DNA from: Roseovarius sp. UBA3070
GTDB taxonomy: Bacteria > Pseudomonadota > Alphaproteobacteria > Rhodobacterales > Rhodobacteraceae
Direction of reading: 5' to 3'
Assembly (NCBI GenBank): GCA_002366775.1
Contig: DFBW01000038.1
Span: 503 to 7,428, forward strand
DNA length: 6,926 nucleotides
Positions 1 through 5,119 of this stretch are shown piece after piece (position 1 is the stretch's first letter; every line of letters starts with the position of its first letter). The position numbers were made by a program, and so were the translations under genes. The notes under the pieces were generated by a model. That model was not told the origin of the DNA, did not search any database, and saw only the letters and a list, made by a program, of their open reading frames with translations.

Positions 1-46
1 CGGTGCGACACAGCCCGCTGAGTGATCATCTCACTTGACTGATATG

Positions 47-78
47 AAACGGCGCTGCCTTCGGGGGGCGCCGTTTTT
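47..78 (+). terminator. Rho-independent terminator
   Basis: The arms 47-59 and 64-76 pair around a TTCG tetraloop (60-63), with one G-T wobble and one G-G mismatch, and a run of five T (74-78) follows. On the + strand this is a classic intrinsic terminator, so a + strand gene probably ends just left of the window or within the first 45 bases. On the - strand the same hairpin is followed by only three T. It lies just past the stop of the DUF1304 gene, so it may also work, less efficiently, in that direction. All three + frames are closed within 1-36, so the upstream gene cannot be identified. Confidence 0.85.
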
Positions 79-85
79 CATTGCA

Positions 86-451
86 TCATGAGCTCAGCAT
101 CAGTGCCAGAAAGGCCAGTGATGCCGGAACCGCCTGCACATAAAGGATACGCCGGCTTGCGCTCTGGGCACCGTAGAGGCCGGCCACAAACACGCAGATC
201 AGGAAAAACTCGGCCACATTGCGCGCCCATTCGGGATCACTGATTATCAATGACCACAGCAAGCCCGCGGCCAGAAATCCATTGTACAGCCCTTGATTGG
301 CGGCCATCGTCTTGGTTGGCGCAAACAGGTCTTTAGGGAAGGATTTGAACACCTTGGGGCCTTTTGTTTCCCAGGCGAACATCTCAAACCACAAAATATA
401 GAGATGCAAGGCCGCGATCGCGAAGATCAGGATGTCTGCGAGAATTGCCAT
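86..451 (-). CDS. DUF1304 family small membrane protein
   Basis: This encodes a 121-aa hydrophobic protein with about four membrane helices (roughly residues 5-25, 55-72, 79-97 and 102-120). The family is recognised from the N-terminal pattern ALHLYILWFEMFAW (residues 14-27) and the conserved block ANQGLYNGFLAAG (51-63), both typical of DUF1304 proteins. It acts in the inner membrane; the biochemical role of the family is unknown. The frame is open 20 codons further upstream (to 511), but the internal ATG at 451 has a strong GGAGG eight bases upstream and starts exactly where family proteins usually begin, so the longer start is rejected. The gene is divergent from the tmRNA gene and appears monocistronic, with the hairpin at 47-78 just past its stop. 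Family assignment is from memory of the motif, not a search. Confidence 0.9.
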   Translation of the reverse strand: MAILADILIFAIAALHLYILWFEMFAWETKGPKVFKSFPKDLFAPTKTMAANQGLYNGFLAAGLLWSLIISDPEWARNVAEFFLICVFVAGLYGAQSASRRILYVQAVPASLAFLALMLSS

Positions 452-459
452 AATTTGGG

Positions 460-464
460 CCTCC
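460..464 (-). promoter_or_regulatory. Ribosome binding site deciding the DUF1304 start
   Basis: On the - strand this reads GGAGG, followed by an 8-nt spacer and ATG at 451-449. No comparable site precedes the longer in-frame start at 511, so the shorter 121-aa product is preferred. Confidence 0.8.
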
Positions 465-522
465 GGGCTGGTCGGTGTGCGAATTGAGTGATGCGCTTTA
501 AGTTCCAACAAAATTCTGCCAT

Positions 523-550
523 TTGCAAATCAGTTTGAAGCGCCTATATG
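523..550 (+). promoter_or_regulatory. Putative sigma-70 promoter of ssrA
   Basis: TTGCAA (523-528) and TATATG (545-550) resemble -35 and -10 boxes with a 16-nt spacer, placing transcription start near 556-558. That is where the first hairpin of the tmRNA acceptor piece begins. The -35 box lies inside a perfect 10-bp palindrome ATTTGCAAAT (521-530). Overlapping -10 alternatives exist (TATGTA at 547-552). Confidence 0.5.
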
Positions 551-637
551 TAGGGTGTCTGTTTCGGCAGACTATGGACATAAACGCGCTCGTAATAAGC
601 GGATCGGACCCGGGGGCGGTACCCGGCGACTCCACCA

Positions 638-663
638 TAAAACCTTTTATTGGAAGGGGTTAA
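638..663 (+). other. Intervening segment removed from pre-tmRNA
   Basis: This 26-nt AT-rich stretch lies between the encoded CCA end of the acceptor piece and the first base of the acceptor-stem 5' strand at 664. In permuted tmRNAs this linker is cut out by tRNA-type end processing, leaving two RNAs held together by base pairing. The boundaries follow from the 7-bp acceptor stem and the ACCA end. Confidence 0.8.
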
Positions 664-750
664 GGGGTCGAAACAGGATCGACGAACGTCTAAAGGGGTT
701 ATGCTTTGTCCCGGCGATATACCACCGTTATCGGTTCACTAAGCATAATT

Positions 751-789
751 GCCAATAACAATAATGCTCCGGTAGCTCTGGCCGCGTAA
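751..789 (+). other. ssrA: tmRNA tag reading frame, peptide ANNNNAPVALAA
   Basis: The resume codon is GCC at 751, three bases after the upstream pseudoknot. The frame encodes 12 residues, ANNNNAPVALAA, and stops at TAA (787-789). The C-terminal ALAA is the ClpX/ClpA recognition end of tmRNA tags. The N-terminal asparagine-rich part is where SspB-type adaptors bind in characterised systems. Choice of the resume codon is by analogy with alanine-first tags; codons further upstream in this frame hit a stop or lie inside the pseudoknot. Confidence 0.9.
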
Positions 790-908
790 GCGGTTCGAGA
801 GATCGAAAACTTAAGTCCTTGCCTCTAGCCAGGTAAGGCGGGGTTCGCAGGCACCTGGCAACAGAAGCCTGCACTTTACCCTCCCACATCCATCGCCCAA
901 CCATAGGT

Positions 909-937
909 TTGACAGGCCATAAAATTACGGGCACAAC
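909..937 (+). promoter_or_regulatory. Possible promoter for the chrA-like gene
   Basis: A consensus -35 hexamer TTGACA occurs at 909-914. At 17-nt spacing the -10 position reads only CACAAC (932-937), a poor match. It lies past the structured part of tmRNA and about 150 nt before the transporter gene. The remaining sequence of this gap (about 886-1086) shows no convincing ORF or terminator. Confidence 0.25.
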
Positions 938-1086
938 CATTTACATGGGGTCTTTCGTGCGACTGCCCCACGAGGCCCCAGCCCAAAGCCGCATCCTTGT
1001 CATACCAAAGGATGTGCCATGCCTGATATACCCGGCCTGATTGCCCCGTGAAGGCCAAGACTGGCCCAGTAAAAAAGGCAGTGCTG

Positions 1087-2334
1087 ATGCCCCCATCCTT
1101 TCATGCGATGTTTCAGGTGTTTGGCCGCATTGGCCTGATGTCCTTTGGTGGCCCCGCGGCGCAAATCTCGTTGATGCACGAGGAGTTGGTGGACAAGCAC
1201 AAGTGGTTGTCCGAGCCGCAATTCCTTGGTGCATTATCCTTTTGCATGTTGTTGCCGGGGCCAGAAGCCATGCAACTGGCCACTTTTGCTGGCTGGCGAT
1301 TGCGGGGCATTGCGGGCGGCCTTTTGGCTGGATTGTTGTTTGTGGTGCCCGGCGCGGTGGTGATCCTCGGGCTTGCCCTTGGCTATGCCGCCTGGGGGGA
1401 TGTGCCCCTTGTGCAGGCGTTGTTCCTTGGCGTGAAGGCGGCTGTGGTGGCCATCGTCTTGCAGGCGTTGTTGAAACTGTCGCGCAAAGCCCTGAACACC
1501 CCGGACAGCTGGGCGCTTGCGGGGCTGGCCTTTGTGGCGATGTTCATCCTGTCGCTGCCCTTTCCTCTGGTGATTGGCATGGCCGCAATATGGGGGGCGT
1601 GGCGCGCAGCCCCTGGCGAACTGGGGGATGCCAGCCCAGCCACCCTGCCCGCGCTTTCGCGCAGCATCACCATTGCAACCATCTGGATCGCCCTTTGGGC
1701 CTTGCCGGTCGCACTGGCATGGGCGGCTGGGGCCACGTTCCTTGTGGAGTTGGGGATATTCTTCTCCAAACTTGCCGTTGTCACCTTTGGCGGCGCCTAT
1801 GCGGTGCTGGCCTATATGACGCAGGCAGTGGTCGACACCCATGGCTGGCTGAACACCGAACAGATGATAGATGCATTGGGACTGGCCGAAACCACACCCG
1901 GCCCGCTTATTCTGGTGACCGAATTTGTCGGCGTGCTGGCTGGATTTCTGAAAGGTGGGGTGGCCCTTGCCTTATCGGCGGGTGCTTTGGTGCTGTGGGT
2001 GACGTTTGTGCCCTGCTTCCTGTGGATTTTCACAGCCGCACCATATGTAGAGGCGCTTTTGCAACGCCCTCGACTGAAAGGCGCTTTAAGCAGTATCTCA
2101 GCCGCCGTGGTTGGGGTGATCCTCAATCTGTCAATTTGGTTTGCCTTGCATGTTCTGTTTGACACTGTTCACACCACCGCCTTTGGCCCGCGCCCTGAAT
2201 TGGCCAGCCTGTCCTGGATCAGCGCTGTTTTGGTGGCTGTGGCGGCCCTTGCGCTGTTGCGCTTTAGGGTGCCGCTCATGCCGCTGTTGGCGCTCATGGC
2301 GGGACTTGGCGCAATTGCAACGGTTTTGAGCTAG
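1087..2334 (+). CDS. chrA: Chromate transporter family (CHR/ChrA) protein
   Basis: This encodes a 415-aa inner-membrane protein of the long (two-domain) CHR family. Characterised members export chromate from the cytoplasm, lowering chromate toxicity. The internal duplication is visible: the motif FGG occurs at residues 20-22 and again at 234-236, and PGP at 57-59 and again at 271-273. Each pair starts a homologous half (roughly 8-165 and 225-405), and about ten hydrophobic segments are spread through the chain. The start is uncertain: the frame is open from GTG at 1048, but that has no ribosome site, whereas ATG 1087 has AAGG eight bases upstream and begins close to the family's usual N-terminus. 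No chromate-sensing regulator (ChrB type) is next to it in the window. Family membership is secure; chromate as the true substrate is inferred, since many homologues are untested. Confidence 0.9.
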   Translation: MPPSFHAMFQVFGRIGLMSFGGPAAQISLMHEELVDKHKWLSEPQFLGALSFCMLLPGPEAMQLATFAGWRLRGIAGGLLAGLLFVVPGAVVILGLALGYAAWGDVPLVQALFLGVKAAVVAIVLQALLKLSRKALNTPDSWALAGLAFVAMFILSLPFPLVIGMAAIWGAWRAAPGELGDASPATLPALSRSITIATIWIALWALPVALAWAAGATFLVELGIFFSKLAVVTFGGAYAVLAYMTQAVVDTHGWLNTEQMIDALGLAETTPGPLILVTEFVGVLAGFLKGGVALALSAGALVLWVTFVPCFLWIFTAAPYVEALLQRPRLKGALSSISAAVVGVILNLSIWFALHVLFDTVHTTAFGPRPELASLSWISAVLVAVAALALLRFRVPLMPLLALMAGLGAIATVLS

Positions 2335-2396
2335 AGCATGCGTTCGAGGGCTTTTGTTTTCCCGCATTATGCCTATGCTGGGCGCAAACGAGGGGC

Positions 2397-2401
2397 GGAG
2401 G
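2397..2401 (+). promoter_or_regulatory. Ribosome binding site deciding the sspB start
   Basis: GGAGG sits five bases before ATG 2407. The frame is also open from ATG 2338, but that start lies only three bases past the transporter stop, has no Shine-Dalgarno match and would add 23 residues not resembling the SspB N-terminus. Confidence 0.8.
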
Positions 2402-2406
2402 CCATC

Positions 2407-2898
2407 ATGTCAGGCTCGATTGATTACGGAAAACTGATGCACCGCGCGATGCGCACGCTTATCCAAAGTGTGCTGACGGATGTTGCCGAAACCGGCCTGC
2501 CGGGACAGCACCATTTCTTTATCACCTTTGACACCACGCACCCTGATGCGCGTGTCGCTGACTGGCTGCGGGAACGGTATCCCGACGAGATGACAGTCGT
2601 GATGCAAAACTGGTTTGATGCGCTTGAAGTCACGGATGACGGGTTTTCTGTCACGCTGAATTTCGGTGAATCGCCCGAGAACCTCTATGTGCCGTTTGAT
2701 GCGATCCAAACCTTCGTTGATCCATCTGTGGAATTTGGCTTGCGCTTTGAGCCGCAGGATGAGGACGCGGAAATGGCCGAACTGTCTGTGGCCCCTCCTG
2801 ACCTGAGTGATTCTGCAGAAAACGATCCAGAGGCTGAGGCGGAAGACGACCCGCACAAGGATGCCGAAATCGTAAGCCTGGACAGTTTTCGCAAATAA
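2407..2898 (+). CDS. sspB: SspB-family ClpXP adaptor (alphaproteobacterial type)
   Basis: This 163-aa cytoplasmic adaptor delivers ssrA-tagged proteins to the ClpXP protease. Residues 5-116 form the substrate-binding, dimerising SspB fold; recognisable segments are YGKLMHRAMRTLIQSVL (7-23), FFITFDTTHP (37-46) and LNFGESPENLYVPFDAI (84-100). An acidic, Ala/Glu/Asp-rich linker (117-152) follows, ending in the short tail EIVSLDSFRK (154-163). That tail fits the ClpX-binding peptide at the end of SspB proteins. Domain, flexible linker and tethering tail are therefore all present and the protein looks intact. It starts 72 nt after the transporter gene and ends 128 nt before fumC. The tmRNA gene whose tag it should recognise lies about 1.5 kb upstream. 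The alphaproteobacterial version (SspB-alpha, formerly DUF1321) is sequence-divergent from the E. coli protein but functionally equivalent in Caulobacter. Confidence 0.93.
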   Translation: MSGSIDYGKLMHRAMRTLIQSVLTDVAETGLPGQHHFFITFDTTHPDARVADWLRERYPDEMTVVMQNWFDALEVTDDGFSVTLNFGESPENLYVPFDAIQTFVDPSVEFGLRFEPQDEDAEMAELSVAPPDLSDSAENDPEAEAEDDPHKDAEIVSLDSFRK

Positions 2899-2968
2899 GC
2901 ACCGGCTTCGCCTATATCAACAATCAGGGCTGGCCGCACAGCTGCGCAAAATGACGCGTGTGCAGTGA

Positions 2969-2996
2969 TTGAACTTTTGCCTCTGTCGGGTATGAC
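2969..2996 (+). promoter_or_regulatory. Candidate sigma-70 promoter for fumC
   Basis: TTGAAC (2969-2974) and TATGAC (2991-2996) are separated by 16 nt, each with four of six consensus bases. Transcription would start near 3003, just before the ribosome binding site AAGGAG (3012-3017). Found by eye only. Confidence 0.4.
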
Positions 2997-3026
2997 TGTG
3001 CGCAACCCTCCAAGGAGAAGACCCAC

Positions 3027-4418
3027 ATGACCAATACCCGCACCGAAACCGACAGCTTTGGCCCACTAGAAGTCCCCGCCGACAAATACTGGGGGGCTCA
3101 GACGCAGCGCTCGATCATGAATTTCCCGATTGGGTGGGAAAAACAACCCGTCGCCATCGTGCGCGCACTGGGGGTGATCAAGAAAGCCTGCGCACAAGCC
3201 AACCAAGAGTTGGGTAAGCTGGATGACGCGCGCGCTGACGCCATCATTCAGGCCGCTGGCGAGGTGATTGAAGGCAAGTTTGACGACAATTTTCCACTGG
3301 TGGTGTGGCAAACCGGGTCGGGCACGCAATCGAACATGAATTCCAACGAGGTGATCGCCAACCGCGCGATTGAAATCATGGGCGGCGTCATCGGCTCCAA
3401 AGACCCGGTGCACCCAAATGACCATTGCAATATGGGTCAGTCCTCAAACGATACCTTTCCCACCGCGATGCATATTTCGGCAGCGATGATGGCCCATAAT
3501 GTGCTGCTGCCTGGGCTGGAAAAATTGCACGCCGGTTTGCAGGCCAAGGTTGAGGCGTTTGACGGTATCATCAAGATTGGCCGCACCCATACGCAAGATG
3601 CCACGCCTTTGACTCTGTCACAGGAGTTTTCAGGATACACGCATCAGGTGGCCATGGGGATCCGGCGCGTAAAAGACGGCCTGGGCCGGATTTATGAGCT
3701 GGCACAGGGTGGCACCGCCGTAGGCACCGGGCTGAACACCACCAAAGGCTGGGATGTGATGGTGGCCAAAAACATGGCCGAGATCACAGGGCTGCCATTT
3801 GTGACCGCACCCAATAAGTTTGAGGCGCTGGCAGCGCATGACGCGATGGTTGAAATCTCGGGCGCGTTGAAAACGGTGGCGGCATCATTGTTCAAGATCG
3901 CCAATGATATTCGTCTGCTTGGGTCCGGCCCGCGTTGTGGCTTGGGGGAATTGGTTTTACCTGAAAACGAGCCGGGATCCTCGATCATGCCAGGCAAGGT
4001 AAACCCAACGCAATGCGAGGCGCTGACCCAAGTCTGTGCACATGTGATGGGCAATGATGCAGCCGTTGGCTTTGCCGGGTCTCAGGGACATTTTGAATTG
4101 AACGTTTACAAGCCAATGATGTCTTATAACGTATTGCAATCTATGCAGCTTTTGGGGGATTCTGCCTCGGCCTTTACTGACAATCTGGTGGATGGATTGC
4201 AGGCTGATGAGGTGCGTATCGACAAGCTGATGCGCGAAAGCCTGATGCTGGTGACGGCGCTGGCGCCTGAGATCGGGTATGACAACGCCACCAAGGTCGC
4301 CAAGACCGCCCATAAGAACGGCACCACCTTGAAGGAGGAAGCGATTGCGTTGGGATTTGTGGATGCAGAGACCTTTGATCGTGTCGTGCGTCCTGAAAAT
4401 ATGATTGGGCCTAAGTGA
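3027..4418 (+). CDS. fumC: Class II fumarate hydratase (fumarase C)
   Basis: This 463-aa cytoplasmic enzyme interconverts fumarate and L-malate in the TCA cycle; class II fumarases are iron-free homotetramers. Key sites align with E. coli FumC numbering: SGTQSNMN at 98-105, the B-site HPND at 129-132, SSND at 139-142, the catalytic histidine H188 in [10 protein letters not shown] (185-194), and the signature loop [10 protein letters not shown] (317-326) with catalytic S318. Length and ends are typical, so the gene appears intact. AAGGAG at 3012-3017 lies nine bases before ATG 3027. The TGA stop overlaps the ATG of the DUF4169 gene by one base, which suggests translational coupling. Related superfamily members (argininosuccinate lyase, aspartase) are less likely, since all the fumarase positions are present; aspartase is closest but normally differs around the 98-142 block. 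Confidence 0.97.
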   Translation: MTNTRTETDSFGPLEVPADKYWGAQTQRSIMNFPIGWEKQPVAIVRALGVIKKACAQANQELGKLDDARADAIIQAAGEVIEGKFDDNFPLVVWQTGSGTQSNMNSNEVIANRAIEIMGGVIGSKDPVHPNDHCNMGQSSNDTFPTAMHISAAMMAHNVLLPGLEKLHAGLQAKVEAFDGIIKIGRTHTQDATPLTLSQEFSGYTHQVAMGIRRVKDGLGRIYELAQGGTAVGTGLNTTKGWDVMVAKNMAEITGLPFVTAPNKFEALAAHDAMVEISGALKTVAASLFKIANDIRLLGSGPRCGLGELVLPENEPGSSIMPGKVNPTQCEALTQVCAHVMGNDAAVGFAGSQGHFELNVYKPMMSYNVLQSMQLLGDSASAFTDNLVDGLQADEVRIDKLMRESLMLVTALAPEIGYDNATKVAKTAHKNGTTLKEEAIALGFVDAETFDRVVRPENMIGPK

Positions 4419-4594
4419 TGGCCAAGCCGGTCAATCTGAACCGGTTTCGCAAAGTCAAAGAGCGGGCCGCCAAAAAGGCCCGCGCTGATGAAAACGCCGT
4501 GAGCTTTGGGCGCACGAAACTGGAAAAATCGGTTGCGACCGCAGAGCTTGATAAGCAGAGCACCGCTTTGGATCAGCACAAGCGCGAGCCATGA
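4418..4594 (+). CDS. DUF4169 family small basic protein
   Basis: This encodes 58 residues, starting with [20 protein letters not shown] and rich in Lys, Arg, Ala and Glu. It is probably one or two amphipathic helices and has no membrane segment or signal peptide. The block SFGRTKLEK (29-37) and the N-terminal VNL-x-x-x-RK pattern match DUF4169 proteins as I know them; no function is established. ATG 4418 overlaps the fumC stop by one base (TGATG), and its own TGA overlaps the start of the next gene in ATGA. It is therefore very likely made from the fumC transcript by coupled translation. Its N-terminus shares V-x-L-x-x-F-R-K with the ClpX-binding tail of SspB in the same window. It is easily missed because it is shorter than 60 codons. 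Confidence 0.88.
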   Translation: MAKPVNLNRFRKVKERAAKKARADENAVSFGRTKLEKSVATAELDKQSTALDQHKREP

Positions 4595-4809
4595 CGGGAC
4601 GGCCCGTCAAACATTCTCTGACGTTGCGAGGGCACCGAACAAGTGTGTCTCTTGAGGCAGAGTTTTGGCAGGCTTTCCGGGATATAGCCGTCCAAAAAAG
4701 CATTTCAATCAACGCCTTGGCGGCAGAAATTGATGCATCTCGCGGTGTTGAAAGCGGGCTGGCATCCGCGATACGGGTCTATGTTTTGGAGCAATTTACC
4801 AAACCTTAA
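4591..4809 (+). CDS. Ribbon-helix-helix domain protein (RHH_4 type)
   Basis: This 72-aa protein is almost entirely one ribbon-helix-helix fold. The strand GHRTSVSLEAEF (14-25) would form the DNA-contacting ribbon. Helix A follows (about 22-35, EFWQAFRDIAVQ), then the turn SISINALAAEID (37-48) leading into helix B, and an amphipathic end SAIRVYVLEQF (59-69). Such proteins bind DNA as dimers and are often autoregulators or antitoxin-like regulators; the target here is unknown. No toxin-like partner is evident: the preceding DUF4169 protein does not resemble a known toxin. The ATGA overlap with the DUF4169 gene indicates cotranscription with fumC. The family call is confident, the regulatory role is inference. 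Confidence 0.88.
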   Translation: MTGRPVKHSLTLRGHRTSVSLEAEFWQAFRDIAVQKSISINALAAEIDASRGVESGLASAIRVYVLEQFTKP

Positions 4810-4833
4810 CCAAGAACTGGACAGAATGGTGAC

Positions 4834-5064
4834 ATGTCCCATTTGCCTGCACACATACAACCCGATAGATGGCTGATTCAATTGTTCAGCTCCAAAGCCG
4901 CCGCGACAGGAGGCGTCGTTCGACGACAATTTAGTGACATTGAAACTGTGGTTGGTTGGGAGAGATTTGAACATGAAATCCGCCGTCGAGGATATCATTG
5001 TTTTGCAAATGCCGGTCAGGTGATTGTCATATGCAACCAAGACCCTGTTCATGTGGTTTGCTGA
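4834..5064 (+). CDS. Conserved-looking small protein of unknown function
   Basis: This encodes 76 aa, soluble, with no signal peptide or membrane segment. It contains DRWLIQLFSSKAAATGGVVR (11-30), a helix-like stretch ERFEHEIRRRGYHC (43-56) and a hydrophobic end GQVIVICNQDPVHVV (61-75). It resembles small proteins I associate with Rhodobacterales, some of which may carry a phosphoribosylanthranilate isomerase label in databases; at 76 aa it cannot be that TIM-barrel enzyme. ATG 4834 is the only plausible start: the TAA of the preceding gene is in the same frame only 24 nt upstream. The ribosome site is weak (GGTGA 4828-4832, one base from ATG). It probably forms the fourth gene of the fumC transcript. 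Cysteines at 56, 67 and 76 and histidines at 55 and 73 are notable but not a known metal motif. Function unknown. Confidence 0.72.
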   Translation: MSHLPAHIQPDRWLIQLFSSKAAATGGVVRRQFSDIETVVGWERFEHEIRRRGYHCFANAGQVIVICNQDPVHVVC

Positions 5065-5066
5065 CC

Positions 5067-5087
5067 CAAATTTCTTAAAGAAATTTG
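5067..5087. terminator. AT-rich inverted repeat 1 between converging genes
   Basis: CAAATTTCTT (5067-5076) and AAGAAATTTG (5078-5087) are perfect 10-bp complements around one base, so a realistic hairpin has 8-9 bp. It begins three bases after the stop of the 76-aa gene. The position suggests a terminator for the + strand operon; the lack of a GC-rich stem and of a separate T run is unusual. Confidence 0.55.
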
Positions 5088-5088
5088 C

Positions 5089-5110
5089 CAAGAAAATTTG
5101 AATTTTCTTG
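5089..5110. terminator. AT-rich inverted repeat 2 between converging genes
   Basis: CAAGAAAATT (5089-5098) and AATTTTCTTG (5101-5110) are perfect 10-bp complements around TG. It starts two bases after repeat 1 and lies about 10 nt downstream of the stop of the - strand P450 gene. Likely role: terminator for the - strand operon, or a shared bidirectional terminator together with repeat 1. Confidence 0.55.
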
Positions 5111-5119
5111 CGCGTTAGA

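Larger units (their letters stand above)
557..885 (+). ncRNA. ssrA: tmRNA (ssrA), circularly permuted two-piece form
   Basis: tmRNA rescues stalled ribosomes by acting as alanyl-tRNA and then as a short mRNA encoding a degradation tag. Here the tRNA 3' half comes first, as in other alphaproteobacteria. The acceptor piece (about 557-637) has a hairpin 557-572, a T-arm (CCGGG 610-614, loop 615-621, CCCGG 622-626), the acceptor strand CGACTCC (627-633) and encoded ACCA (634-637). A 26-nt spacer (638-663) follows. The coding piece starts at 664 with GGGGTCG, which pairs with 627-633 over 7 bp (one G-U). A pseudoknot precedes the tag: GGG 695-697 with CCC 710-712, interlaced with TTATGCTT 699-706 and AAGCATAA 741-748. 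After the tag come a hairpin (794-807, GAGA loop) and a second pseudoknot (828-834 with 853-859, interlaced with 847-852 and 867-872). The exact 5' and 3' ends are estimates. Confidence 0.93.

Noticed and set aside
555..940. Short open frames on both strands (555-758 +, 728-940 -)
   Set aside because: They lie inside the structured tmRNA gene and its flank and show no protein-like features.
1234..1842. A 202-codon - strand open frame, plus several shorter ones (941-1234, 1383-1784)
   Set aside because: Their low-complexity composition rich in His, Gln, Gly and Pro is typical of the antisense of a hydrophobic GC-rich gene; no motif.
1041..2162. A 373-codon + strand open frame overlapping the transporter
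   Set aside because: It is rich in Gly, Trp, Cys and Arg with no recognisable domain and runs in another frame of the clear CHR gene; a GC-rich shadow.
2351..2379. Possible sspB promoter (CTTTTG, 17 nt, TATGCT)
   Set aside because: The -35 match is poor and alternatives have bad spacing; not strong enough to list.
2338..2406. N-terminal extension of SspB from ATG 2338
   Set aside because: No ribosome binding site, only three bases past the transporter stop, and not SspB-like; ATG 2407 has GGAGG five bases upstream.
4418..4809. DUF4169 and ribbon-helix-helix genes as a toxin-antitoxin pair
   Set aside because: The coupled arrangement of two small genes fits, but neither protein resembles a toxin, and the linkage to fumC points to a stable operon.
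4807..4833. Possible readthrough fusion of the ribbon-helix-helix protein with the 76-aa protein
   Set aside because: The TAA stop at 4807 and ATG 4834 are in the same frame, but nothing suggests a recoding signal, and each protein looks complete.
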